Below are positions 9,259 through 16,019 of a stretch of 17,844 nucleotides of DNA, one piece after another. Where the stretch lies: contig DAOVNC010000015.1 in NCBI GenBank assembly GCA_030630445.1, positions 1 to 17,844 of the forward strand, given 5' to 3'. The notes beneath the pieces were generated by a model. It had not been told where the DNA came from. It saw only the letters and a list, made by a program, of their open reading frames with translations, and made no database searches. Position numbers and translations under genes: made by a program. Each line of letters starts with the position of its first letter. Within the stretch, counting starts at the first letter, position 1. The DNA is from Kiritimatiellales bacterium. Its GTDB lineage: Bacteria; Verrucomicrobiota; Kiritimatiellia; Kiritimatiellales; Pontiellaceae.

Positions 9259-10089
9259 CTAAACGGCTTCCACAACAATGCTATCGGAGACGGCTTCGCG
9301 GAGCTGGGTTTCAACGACGTCCTTCAGGGTTACGGATGAGACGGGACAGCTGACGCATGCACCGACAAATTTGACGTATACCCGATCGCCATCGACATCG
9401 TGGAGTTCGAGGTCACCGCCGTCGCGCCGCAGGATCGGACGGATTTCACGATCGATGGTCTCTTCGATAATGCGAATCTTTTGCAGCTGCGTCATCCTTG
9501 GCTTTTCTTCAACCTTGGCTTTCTCCTCGCCGATGACGCGGTTGATGATCTTTTCGATTTCGGGGATGCACTGGCCGCAACCGCCACCGGCCTTGCAGGC
9601 ATCGGTGACGCCCTCTGCGGTCGTCAGATTCTGGTCGCGGACAAATTTTTCAAGCGCTTTATCGGTTACGCCGAAGCAGTGGCAAACCACTTCGCCATCG
9701 AGCATTTTGTTAAGCGTCTTTCCTGTGCGGTAGTTGTAGATGGCCGCTTCGAGGGCTTCGCGCCCCATGACGGAGCAATGCACCTTTTGTTTCGGCAAAT
9801 CGCCGAGATAGTCGATGATGTCGTTGTTGGTGAGCTGCTCGGCTTCTTCGATGGTTTTTCCGATCAGCATTACCGTGAGGGCGGACGAAGAAGCAATGGC
9901 ACTGGCACAGCCGAAGGTCTGGAACTTGGCCTCGCAGATTTTCTTCTCGCCATCCAGTTTGAAGGTCAGCCGCAACGCATCGCCGCAGGCCAGCGAACCG
10001 GCCAGTCCGTCCCCGTCGGGATTCTCCACCTCCCCGACGTTGCGCGGGTTCCTGAAATGATCGGTTACCTTGTCTGTATATTCCCACAT
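9259..10089 (-). CDS. nifU: Fe-S cluster assembly scaffold NifU (three-domain form)
   Basis: 276 residues with the full NifU layout. The IscU-like domain is at 1-125 with C35, D37, C61 and C105. The central [2Fe-2S] BFD-like domain is at about 133-184 with C136, C138, C171 and C174. The C-terminal Nfu domain is at about 204-272 with C245-x-x-C248. It builds and delivers clusters using sulfur from NifS, encoded just downstream. No nitrogenase genes are visible, so this is probably the general housekeeping assembly system, as in some non-diazotrophs, rather than a nitrogen-fixation gene. GGAG lies about 9 nt upstream of the ATG. The gap to nadA holds an AT-rich dispersed repeat. Confidence 0.95.
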   Translation of the reverse strand: MWEYTDKVTDHFRNPRNVGEVENPDGDGLAGSLACGDALRLTFKLDGEKKICEAKFQTFGCASAIASSSALTVMLIGKTIEEAEQLTNNDIIDYLGDLPKQKVHCSVMGREALEAAIYNYRTGKTLNKMLDGEVVCHCFGVTDKALEKFVRDQNLTTAEGVTDACKAGGGCGQCIPEIEKIINRVIGEEKAKVEEKPRMTQLQKIRIIEETIDREIRPILRRDGGDLELHDVDGDRVYVKFVGACVSCPVSSVTLKDVVETQLREAVSDSIVVEAV

Positions 10090-10107
10090 GTAAACTCGCT
10101 CCGCTCG

Positions 10108-10156
10108 TTTAAATCCTAAGTTCCAATCCCTAAATCCTAAACAAATTCAAAAACCA
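10108..10156 (+). repeat. Solo copy of the AT-rich repeat, without a four-helix-bundle gene
   Basis: The nadA-nifU gap holds a TTTAAATCCTAAGTTCC-like stretch followed by CTAAATCCTAAACAAATT (10130-10147). The latter is an exact 18-bp match to the right inverted repeat at 6199-6216 on the opposite strand, and CAAAAA follows as in the other copies. There is no associated ORF. It lies upstream of nifU and downstream of nadA on the transcribed (minus) strand. Confidence 0.65.
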
Positions 10157-10167
10157 GCTTTTCTGCG

Positions 10168-11073
10168 CTACGACAATTCAAGCATCGCTTCGATGGACTT
10201 GCGCGCCAGCGAACAAGTCGGCTCCGGAACAACAATGCGGTGCTGCATGTCCTCGAGGGCCCACAGCACCTTTTCCAGATCAATCTTTTTCATGTTCGGG
10301 CAGACGGCCCGATCGCTGACCGCATAGAACTTTTTGTCCGGGTTTTCATTGCGCAAGCGATACAGCAGCCCCATTTCCGTGGCGACAATGAATTCCGTGG
10401 CATCCGACTCCTTGGCGAACGTGCACATCTGGCCAGTGGAGAGCAGCCCGTCGGCAATCTCGCGAATATTCAGGGGGCACTCCGGATGCGCCATGACGAG
10501 GGCGTTCGGATGATCGGCCTTTTCGCGCAGGACGTCCACCTCGCGAATGCGCGAATGCGTTGGGCAATACCCGTCCCAAATAATCATCTCGCGGCCGAGT
10601 TCCTTTTGCACGTAGTGGCCGAGGTGGGTATCCGGAACAAAGATGATTTCCTTGTCGGACGGAACCGAAGCCACAATCTTAATGGCATTCGACGAGGTGC
10701 AGCACAGGTCGCTTTCCGCCTTGATCGCCGCGCTGCTGTTTACATAGGTAATCACCACGGCACCGGGATGTTCGGCCTTCCTGGCGCGGAGCTGGTCGGC
10801 GGTGATCATATCGGCCATCGGGCAGCCGGCAAAGGGATCAGGCAGCAGGATCGTTTTTTCCGGACTTAGGATTGCGGCGGTCTCGGCCATGAAATGCACG
10901 CCGCAAAACACGATGACCTCCTCGTCGAGCTCCGCCGCCTTGCGGCTGAGCTCCAACGAGTCGCCCGTAAAGTCGGCCATGGCCTGCACTTCGTCGGGCT
11001 GGTAGTTGTGGGCAATAACGATCGCGCCGCGTTCCCGCTTCAAATCCTGTATTTTCTCTTCAATCGACTTCAT
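10168..11073 (-). CDS. nadA: Quinolinate synthase
   Basis: 301 residues from the ATG at 11073, which has a strong GAGGAGG just upstream; a longer frame back to 11139 is open but lacks family homology and a site. NadA condenses iminoaspartate with dihydroxyacetone phosphate to quinolinate in NAD synthesis and needs a [4Fe-4S] cluster. Visible: IVIAHNYQPDEVQ at 18-30, GDSLELS 37-43, CGVHFMAETA 57-66, and the three expected cluster cysteines C84 (AGCPMAD), C170 (WDGYCPTH) and C258 (RAVCPNMKKI). NSSAAIKA 112-119 is a further conserved stretch. The length matches the compact Thermotoga-like form rather than the longer E. coli form. It lies directly upstream of nifU and nifS, which fits its need for a cluster. 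Its start overlaps the stop of a small upstream ORF (ATGA). Confidence 0.95.
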   Translation of the reverse strand: MKSIEEKIQDLKRERGAIVIAHNYQPDEVQAMADFTGDSLELSRKAAELDEEVIVFCGVHFMAETAAILSPEKTILLPDPFAGCPMADMITADQLRARKAEHPGAVVITYVNSSAAIKAESDLCCTSSNAIKIVASVPSDKEIIFVPDTHLGHYVQKELGREMIIWDGYCPTHSRIREVDVLREKADHPNALVMAHPECPLNIREIADGLLSTGQMCTFAKESDATEFIVATEMGLLYRLRNENPDKKFYAVSDRAVCPNMKKIDLEKVLWALEDMQHRIVVPEPTCSLARKSIEAMLELS

Positions 11074-11222
11074 GGGCCTCCTCGAAAACGAGCGCGTATA
11101 TAAAACAAACCCCCCGTCAAAAACAAAACAAAAAGCCAATATTCAGCCCCGAATTTTGCGGCGAAAACGTGCCCGCGTCCCTTTCTGGAGGCCCGTTGCT
11201 TCGCCATATATTTCCGGCGCAT
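11070..11222 (-). CDS. Possible small single-pass membrane protein translationally coupled to nadA
   Basis: A 50-codon frame starts at ATG 11222 with AGGA 8 nt upstream and ends in a TGA that overlaps the nadA start as ATGA. The product has a strongly basic N-terminus (residues 1-18: MRRKYMAKQRASRKGRGH), a predicted membrane helix at about 28-42 (YWLFVLFLTGGLFYI) and a basic RARFR tail. I recognise no family. The tight overlap, the ribosome-binding site and the coherent basic-TM-basic layout argue for a real gene; third-position base composition is only weakly informative at this length. If real, it leads the nadA-nifU-nifS operon. Confidence 0.45.
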   Translation of the reverse strand: MRRKYMAKQRASRKGRGHVFAAKFGAEYWLFVLFLTGGLFYIRARFRGGP

Positions 11223-11288
11223 GGATACGTTCCTACTTCAGCAAAGGCCCGTTTTTTTGCGTATTTCCCTGCCCATAATCTGCCCTTA

Positions 11289-11350
11289 TTTATATGATAA
11301 ACGGATATTTTGCCCCTAAAATACCATCTTGAAGGCTAGTTTATATGATA
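11289..11350. repeat. Direct repeat of an 11-mer in the nadA-side intergenic region
   Basis: TTTATATGATA occurs at 11289-11299 and again at 11340-11350, 51 bp apart. On the minus strand both copies contain CATATAAA, which could serve as -10-like or operator elements for the operon starting at 11222. No good -35 partner is visible. The rest of 11223-11442 shows no convincing ORF or RNA structure. Confidence 0.35.
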
Positions 11351-11414
11351 TATGACGTATTTGGGTGAGTATTTTCGAGGGGTTATTAGCACGGTGACAG
11401 GATCCCCCACCGCC

Positions 11415-11439
11415 ACGTCGCGAAGCAAGTCAGTCCCTC
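11415..11439 (+). repeat. Left copy of a 25-bp direct repeat flanking the HEAT-nuclease gene
   Basis: Begins ACGTCGCGAAGCAAGTCAGT and ends CCCTC. It matches 12373-12397 at 24 of 25 positions in the same orientation. It lies just beyond the stop of the gene at 11443-12309. Confidence 0.75.
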
Positions 11440-11442
11440 CGC

Positions 11443-12309
11443 TTACCGGAATTTTCTGAGTTTGGTGACAACGAGCTCGCGGATGCGGGGTTTGTCGGCG
11501 GGATAAAGGGAGATGAGCTTTTTGCCCTGCTGCTGGTAGAGCTGCTGTTTTTTCAACATGCCGATTTTATAGTCGGCGGTATCCATGCCCCAATATTCGA
11601 TGTAGACGTTGAATTCGGGGAGATAGAAGTCGGGACGGATGGCGTAGCCGTCGAGGATTCGGAAACGTTCGTCATAGCGGTAGCGGATTCCTTCGGCATC
11701 GAGGGCTTCGCAGATGAGCCGCTCTCCGGCGGACTGCACCCAGGTGCCGTCTTTGGCACGAATGTTTTTCTGGAGCTCCACCTTGGTTTCAAAGTTGCGC
11801 CGCTCCAGAAAAACCTCGTCGAAGCAATAGTTGCAGAAGGGCCGCTGAAAGGCTTTTTGTGCGCGGACAAATTCGTCCGGCTCCAACTTTACACCGCACC
11901 GTTGGCAGCAATGGACGGCTTGACTCTCTGCGATCCGGCTCGCCTCTTCAATCAGTTCGATGGCGCGTTTGGCGCAATTGTTGTTGTATTGCGGTTCTGC
12001 GGGGCTGATGGCCATGTCGCGCAGATCGGACAACGCGGGCTGCGCGGCGGTTCCGTAGGCGCTGATGGCCTTGGCGACATATTGCCGGACTTGCGGGAAA
12101 TGATCCCGAAGCATGGGCTGAAGCGCCCGCACAGCGGCTTGTCCATCGGCAAGGTCGGCGAGTTTGCCGATGGCGGAGGCGGCAAGTTTACGAACACTGG
12201 CGGCGGGAGAGCGCGTTAGTTCGATGAGCTCCGGCAAGGCTGCGGGATTCCCGGATTTCCCCAGCTCAACGGCACGCTCCCGGTGCTGTTTTTCGAGCTC
12301 ACGATGCAT
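11443..12309 (-). CDS. HEAT-repeat / zinc-ribbon / PD-(D/E)XK-like nuclease fusion protein
   Basis: 288 residues with three recognisable parts. Residues about 10-125 are HEAT-like helical repeats (ASVRKLAASAIGKLADL, PQVRQYVAKAISAYG). Residues 134-162 form a zinc-ribbon-like CxxC...CxxC (C135, C138, C159, C162). Residues about 194-285 resemble the small restriction-endonuclease-fold domain found at the ends of some helicases: GERLICEALDAEGIRYRYD with E196, then RPDFYLPEFNVYIEYWG with D227 and E238. The usual catalytic lysine after the E is not at its standard place (Trp240 there). A nuclease role in DNA repair or defence is inferred and not proven. AAGGAG sits close to the ATG (4-nt gap). It lies downstream of recJ, separated by a hairpin, and is bracketed by 25-bp direct repeats, which suggests movement as a cassette. 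Confidence 0.8.
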   Translation of the reverse strand: MHRELEKQHRERAVELGKSGNPAALPELIELTRSPAASVRKLAASAIGKLADLADGQAAVRALQPMLRDHFPQVRQYVAKAISAYGTAAQPALSDLRDMAISPAEPQYNNNCAKRAIELIEEASRIAESQAVHCCQRCGVKLEPDEFVRAQKAFQRPFCNYCFDEVFLERRNFETKVELQKNIRAKDGTWVQSAGERLICEALDAEGIRYRYDERFRILDGYAIRPDFYLPEFNVYIEYWGMDTADYKIGMLKKQQLYQQQGKKLISLYPADKPRIRELVVTKLRKFR

Positions 12310-12334
12310 TGGACTCCTTCAACAAAAATTTCAT
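12299..12334 (-). other. Possible 11-residue upstream ORF overlapping the HEAT-nuclease start
   Basis: An ATG at 12334 is preceded by GGAGGAG at a 6-nt spacing, a better site than that of the gene itself. It opens MKFLLKESNAS followed by TGA. The frame differs from the main gene and ends 11 nt inside it. It could couple or throttle translation of the nuclease. Confidence 0.3.
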
Positions 12335-12372
12335 AGTTGTCTCCTCCGTTTTCTAAAAGGTTCTCCGACGCT

Positions 12373-12397
12373 ACGTCGCGAAGCAAGTCAGTTCCTC
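12373..12397 (+). repeat. Right copy of the 25-bp direct repeat flanking the HEAT-nuclease gene
   Basis: Same 20-base core ACGTCGCGAAGCAAGTCAGT as at 11415, then TCCTC. The two copies differ at one position. It overlaps a small inverted repeat, CGACG-CTA-CGTCG, at 12366-12378. It lies between the recJ hairpin and the upstream ORF of the nuclease gene. Confidence 0.75.
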
Positions 12398-12453
12398 TGA
12401 TGCGTTGACTTACCCCGCCAAATACCGCCCACCCCCTGCAGCACACCTGCCCT

Positions 12454-12497
12454 TATTTCCGATTAAGGGCACCGGACAGGTGCCCTAATCGGAAATA
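12454..12497 (-). terminator. Long hairpin overlapping the recJ stop codon
   Basis: Arms 12454-12473 and 12479-12497 pair over 19 bp with one bulged A and a 5-nt loop. The recJ stop TAG (12487-12485) and the three codons before it (ATT TCC GAT) lie inside the stem. No U-tract follows on the minus strand, so it may act as a transcript-end stabiliser or a non-canonical terminator. Confidence 0.55.
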
Positions 12498-14215
12498 GTC
12501 AAATCCGCGTCGGCGGGGCGGATATCCTTGACCTGCAATTGGAGGCCGGTGTTTCCGTTCCAGGTGTTCTCTTTTAGCATGAAGGCGATGTCGAGCAAGC
12601 CTTCTGGAAGCTGTTCCATGGAATAGTTGAAGGCGATGGCGTCGAATGTCCGGCCTTCGGATGCGATGGAGAATTTCAGGTGGTTTTGCCCGACGCCGCG
12701 CGGACGGCCTGCGAGCTGCGCATTGCGGAGCACCCAGATGGGTTCGGGGTTGTCCTGCCCGAAGGGTTGGAGGCGCTGGAGATGGTCGAAGAAATCGCGG
12801 TCGAGCTCGTTGGCGGAGAGCGCGGAGTCGATGTGCAAGACGGGGGCGAGGTCGGTCGATTTCAACATGTTGGCGGCGGCGGCGTTGAAGGCGGTTTTGA
12901 AGGCGGCGATGGAACCGGCGGCGACCTCGGCGCCGGCGGCCATTTTGTGGCCGCCGAATTTGATGAGGTGTTCCGCGCAGGTGCGCAGGCCTTCGAGCAC
13001 GTCAAACGCATCGATACTGCGGCACGAGCCGCGCGCGTTGCCGGTTTCTTCGATGCCCATGACGATGGCGGGCCGGTTGTAATGCCGGGAAACACGCGAG
13101 GCCACAATACCGACGACGCCAGGATGCCAACCTTCTTTCGCGACGACGAGGCCGTAGTGTTTTTCGGGGTCGAAGTAGGCATCGATTTCGGCGAAGGCCT
13201 GTTCCGCCATATCGCGTTCGAGGGTGCGGCGCTCCTGGTTGGTGCGATTGAGCAGGTCGGCGATTTCGCGCGCTTCGGCGGGATCGTCGGTGGTGAGCAA
13301 CCGTAGCGCCTGCATCGGCCAGCCGATGCGTCCGGCGGCATTGATCCGGGGGCCGAGCTGGAAGCCGAGGTGATAGGTATCGACGGTGTCGCGAATGCCT
13401 GCCACGGCTTTAAGCGCTCGCAAGCCTGCCCATTTCGTTGTATCGAATGCGGCAAGTCCGTGGCGTACGACAATCCGGTTTTCATCGATGAGCGGGACCA
13501 TATCGGCGACGGTTCCGAACGCGGCGATATCGAGGTAGTCCCGCAGGTCCATCCGGTCGGCAGAAGGCTTTCCCGCCGCTTTGCCACTCTTGAGCAATGC
13601 ATGCGCAAACTTGAAGGCCACCCCCACCCCAGAAAGGATTTCAAGGGAAGGAACGGATCCAAGCTTTGGATTGACGAGCGCAAAGGCGGCTGCGGTTTGC
13701 TCATCGGGTTCGTGGTGGTCGGTCACGATAATATCCACGCCATTCGCCTGCGCATGGGCGACGCTCCCGACCGCGTTGGTTCCGCAGTCGACGGTGATGA
13801 GAAGCGAGGACCCATGCTCTTCCAGGCATCGGTCAAGCGCATCCTGGGAAAGCCCGTATCCTTCGTCGAGACGATCGGGGATAAAGGGCCGCACATCGGC
13901 TCCCAGACCAGCAAGAACGCGCGTGAGCAATGCACAGGAGGTTACACCGTCGACATCGTAGTCGCCAAACACAGTAATGGTTTCCGCGTTCCCGGTCGCC
14001 TCCCAAACCCTGGACACCGCGCGTTCCATATCCGGCAGGAGAAAGGGATCCGACAAGGTTGCAAGGCGTGGATTCAGGAATGCATCGATCTCGTCTTTAT
14101 CCTGAAGATCCCGCAGGGCGAGCACGCGCGCGATCGGGCGCGGCAGACCGGTGTGCATGGCGGTTTCCTGCACGGTTTGTTCGTCGACATCTTTGAGTTT
14201 CCACGGTCTGGACAT
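12485..14215 (-). CDS. recJ: Single-stranded-DNA-specific exonuclease RecJ
   Basis: 576 residues, normal for RecJ. It degrades single-stranded DNA 5' to 3' in recombination and mismatch/base-excision repair. DHH motifs are complete: VFGDYDVDGVTS 82-93 (D85, D87, D89), TVDCG 141-145, VTDHHEP 164-170, and AAFGTVADMVPL 231-242 (D238). GPRINAAGR 288-296 follows, then the DHHA1 part with GWHPGVVGIVASR 362-374 and GGHKMAAG 421-428, and an OB-like C-terminus. AGGAAA lies about 9 nt from the ATG. It is last in a minus-strand run, 35 nt after the fused sugar-transferase-like gene. A GCCTG/CAGGC mini-hairpin (14233-14248) sits in that gap. Confidence 0.95.
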   Translation of the reverse strand: MSRPWKLKDVDEQTVQETAMHTGLPRPIARVLALRDLQDKDEIDAFLNPRLATLSDPFLLPDMERAVSRVWEATGNAETITVFGDYDVDGVTSCALLTRVLAGLGADVRPFIPDRLDEGYGLSQDALDRCLEEHGSSLLITVDCGTNAVGSVAHAQANGVDIIVTDHHEPDEQTAAAFALVNPKLGSVPSLEILSGVGVAFKFAHALLKSGKAAGKPSADRMDLRDYLDIAAFGTVADMVPLIDENRIVVRHGLAAFDTTKWAGLRALKAVAGIRDTVDTYHLGFQLGPRINAAGRIGWPMQALRLLTTDDPAEAREIADLLNRTNQERRTLERDMAEQAFAEIDAYFDPEKHYGLVVAKEGWHPGVVGIVASRVSRHYNRPAIVMGIEETGNARGSCRSIDAFDVLEGLRTCAEHLIKFGGHKMAAGAEVAAGSIAAFKTAFNAAAANMLKSTDLAPVLHIDSALSANELDRDFFDHLQRLQPFGQDNPEPIWVLRNAQLAGRPRGVGQNHLKFSIASEGRTFDAIAFNYSMEQLPEGLLDIAFMLKENTWNGNTGLQLQVKDIRPADADLTISD

Positions 14216-14250
14216 GGTGCTTTGTTTCCTGGGCCTGAAAAACCAGGCGT

Positions 14251-15648
14251 TTACCGGCCAGCCCGGAAAAACCGGTGAAGCAGGGATTTGATTAGGATTT
14301 TAACGTCTTCGAAAAGCGAGCGGACGTGAACATACCATAAGGCGTCGGCGAGGCGGTCGTTATCCTTGTTGTAGTCGGAGTAGGAAAAGACCGCCGGATA
14401 GTAGTGGGTCAGTTGCGTTATGATATCGTCATCCTGAGGATGGCGCATCGGGGGTTGCCCGCACACAAAGAGCCGCCCGCGCAGCGCCAGCACGAGCCAA
14501 GGGAAGCGATCCAGCGCAGCCGCGCGGAACAGGGTGTAGACCACCGACCGACGGTTTTCGATCTTCTGGAATACAGGCAGGCCGATGTATCCTGTTTTGG
14601 GGTCGTGGAACAACTGCCGCCGATAGGCCCCGATGCGAGTGATGCGCACCAGCGGATAGAGGATCAGGAAAGGAAGCACCTGCACAAGGGATACCCCCAG
14701 CGCAAGAAACCAGAGGATGCAGTAGCGGATGAAATCCTCCGTGCGCATATCCGGCCGGTTGCGGGCCACGACCCATGAATCATCGATTTCAACCACGGTT
14801 CCATCATCTGGATCGATCAGCCGCCGACCGAAAATAATCTTGCGGTGGATCTCTAGATTTTGGCCAATATAGGTGTCTTGCAGGATGATGCAGTTGGAAA
14901 GCTCACTGTGGGAATCGACGATCACATGGTCGGCAATGACCGCATTGGGGCCGACGGTGGACATGGCCCCGATGCGGCAATCGTTTCCAATGATGATCGG
15001 TGCCCGCAAAAGCGCCGAGGGCGGGGTCAGCACATTGTAGCCAACCGAACTGCCGTCCGCCATTCCATAGCCTGCGGTGAGATAGCGCGAGAATTCGCCG
15101 CGCACCATTTTCATGTTCAGGTCGTAGTAGGCGGCCATGCGGTCGATTGGAAAGGGATGGATATGGATTTGCTCCAACCCGCGCGACGACCCGGCATCGC
15201 CCGCCAGCAAAGTCTCCACCTCCACGGCGGTCTTTCCAAAAAGAAACCATGTTTCATCTGCGTGGTTGAAGCGGCAGGCCTCCAGAATCTGGAATCCACC
15301 GGCATGGAAGGCTTTCCGGCGACGAAGGAAGAACGGACCGCCGACAAACAAGAGGCCGTCATCCCGGCGTTCATGGCTCTGCCGCACATAATCCAGCGGG
15401 CGTTCGCCGACCCGGGCGAAGCCGTATTGGATCCGAATCCCCCAGCGCGTGCCGTCGCCAGCAAACGACTCGATTTGGTCGGCCCCGTCGCCAAGGATAA
15501 TCTGGACGTGGTCAATCCCCTGCTCCGCGCAGGTTTCCAGCCAATAGTCGAGCAACGGGCGGTTGGCAATGGGAAGAAGCGCCCAGGGCACGCCGGCAAA
15601 CGCGTCGGCCCAAGGGTGGGCGGCACCAACATGGAATATGGCCTTCAT
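14251..15648 (-). CDS. Fusion of nucleotidyltransferase-like, left-handed-helix and degenerate sugar-transferase-like domains
   Basis: 465 residues. Residues 1-60 resemble NDP-sugar pyrophosphorylases (LPIANRPLLDYWLE 25-38), but the Gly-rich nucleotide-binding signature near the N-terminus (GGxGTRL type) is replaced by HVGAAHPWADAF, so this part is probably inactive. Residues about 215-275 read as left-handed beta-helix hexapeptides (IIIGNDCRIGAMSTVGPNAVI). A membrane segment lies at about 306-336. Residues 337-465 resemble bacterial sugar transferases in order: a GYIGLPVFQKIENRR stretch, then LDRFPWLVLALRGRLFVCGQPP (379-400) where the neighbour at 16020 has IDEMPQFLNVLLGDLSVVGPRP, then WYVHVRSLFEDVKILIKSL (438-456) where it has QYIHSQSLLKDIVIIIKTI. 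The catalytic Asp-Glu pair is not conserved (DR instead of DE). Probably a glycan-assembly or regulatory partner of the true transferase. No good ribosome-binding site is seen. Confidence 0.75.
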   Translation of the reverse strand: MKAIFHVGAAHPWADAFAGVPWALLPIANRPLLDYWLETCAEQGIDHVQIILGDGADQIESFAGDGTRWGIRIQYGFARVGERPLDYVRQSHERRDDGLLFVGGPFFLRRRKAFHAGGFQILEACRFNHADETWFLFGKTAVEVETLLAGDAGSSRGLEQIHIHPFPIDRMAAYYDLNMKMVRGEFSRYLTAGYGMADGSSVGYNVLTPPSALLRAPIIIGNDCRIGAMSTVGPNAVIADHVIVDSHSELSNCIILQDTYIGQNLEIHRKIIFGRRLIDPDDGTVVEIDDSWVVARNRPDMRTEDFIRYCILWFLALGVSLVQVLPFLILYPLVRITRIGAYRRQLFHDPKTGYIGLPVFQKIENRRSVVYTLFRAAALDRFPWLVLALRGRLFVCGQPPMRHPQDDDIITQLTHYYPAVFSYSDYNKDNDRLADALWYVHVRSLFEDVKILIKSLLHRFFRAGR

Positions 15649-15667
15649 GGAGAAATCGTCCGCATGC

Positions 15668-16012
15668 TCAATTGAACATTTTCAGTGCCTCATCCACGGT
15701 GTCGTAGATTTCGAACACTTTGTAGGCCCGTGTGATTTCAAAGACCATGCGCGGCTTTTTCTGCAGGCAGGCAATTTTCATGTCGCCACCGGCCTCGGTG
15801 ACGCACTTGAGCACGGCGATCAATGTGCCCAGTCCCGCGCTATCCATGAAGTCGACCTGCTTGAGATCGATTACATAGTTCTTTACATCGGGCTCAACCG
15901 ACTGCCACTTCGAGAATTGCTCGCGAAACGCATCCGTGGTGGCGGAGGTCAGCGACTTGCCGACCTGGATCACGCCGATGCCGTGCTCTTTTGAACAGGT
16001 AACAACCATCAT
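15668..16012 (-). CDS. STAS-domain protein (anti-sigma-factor-antagonist type)
   Basis: 114 residues from the ATG at 16012; the next codon (16009) is also ATG and is better spaced from the upstream AAGGAG, so either could be used. An open frame to 16039 would overlap the upstream gene. The whole protein is one STAS domain, with the switch serine S58 in VDFMDSAGLGTL. In partner-switching systems a HATPase kinase phosphorylates this serine and a PP2C phosphatase removes the phosphate. Both activities are encoded by the gene at 16751. It lies 7 nt after a sugar-transferase gene and 19 nt before a second sugar-transferase-like gene, so glycan synthesis rather than a sigma factor is the likely target. 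No sigma-factor gene is in the window. Confidence 0.9.
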   Translation of the reverse strand: MMVVTCSKEHGIGVIQVGKSLTSATTDAFREQFSKWQSVEPDVKNYVIDLKQVDFMDSAGLGTLIAVLKCVTEAGGDMKIACLQKKPRMVFEITRAYKVFEIYDTVDEALKMFN

Positions 16013-16019
16013 TGACTCC

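Noticed and set aside
9222..9259. nifU/nifS as evidence of nitrogen fixation
   Set aside because: No nitrogenase structural or cofactor genes are visible, and the NIF-type assembly pair also serves as the housekeeping system in non-fixing bacteria; nadA beside it fits that role.
9400..10119. 239-codon plus-strand frame opposite nifU, and 13370-14278 opposite recJ
   Set aside because: Shadows of genes whose conserved cysteines and DHH motifs leave no doubt about the coding strand.
11074..11139. Longer nadA start at 11139 and a TTGTTT/TATATA promoter just upstream of nadA
   Set aside because: The extension lacks family similarity while 11073 has a strong GAGGAGG; the promoter-like stretch is low-complexity T-rich sequence inside the small overlapping ORF.
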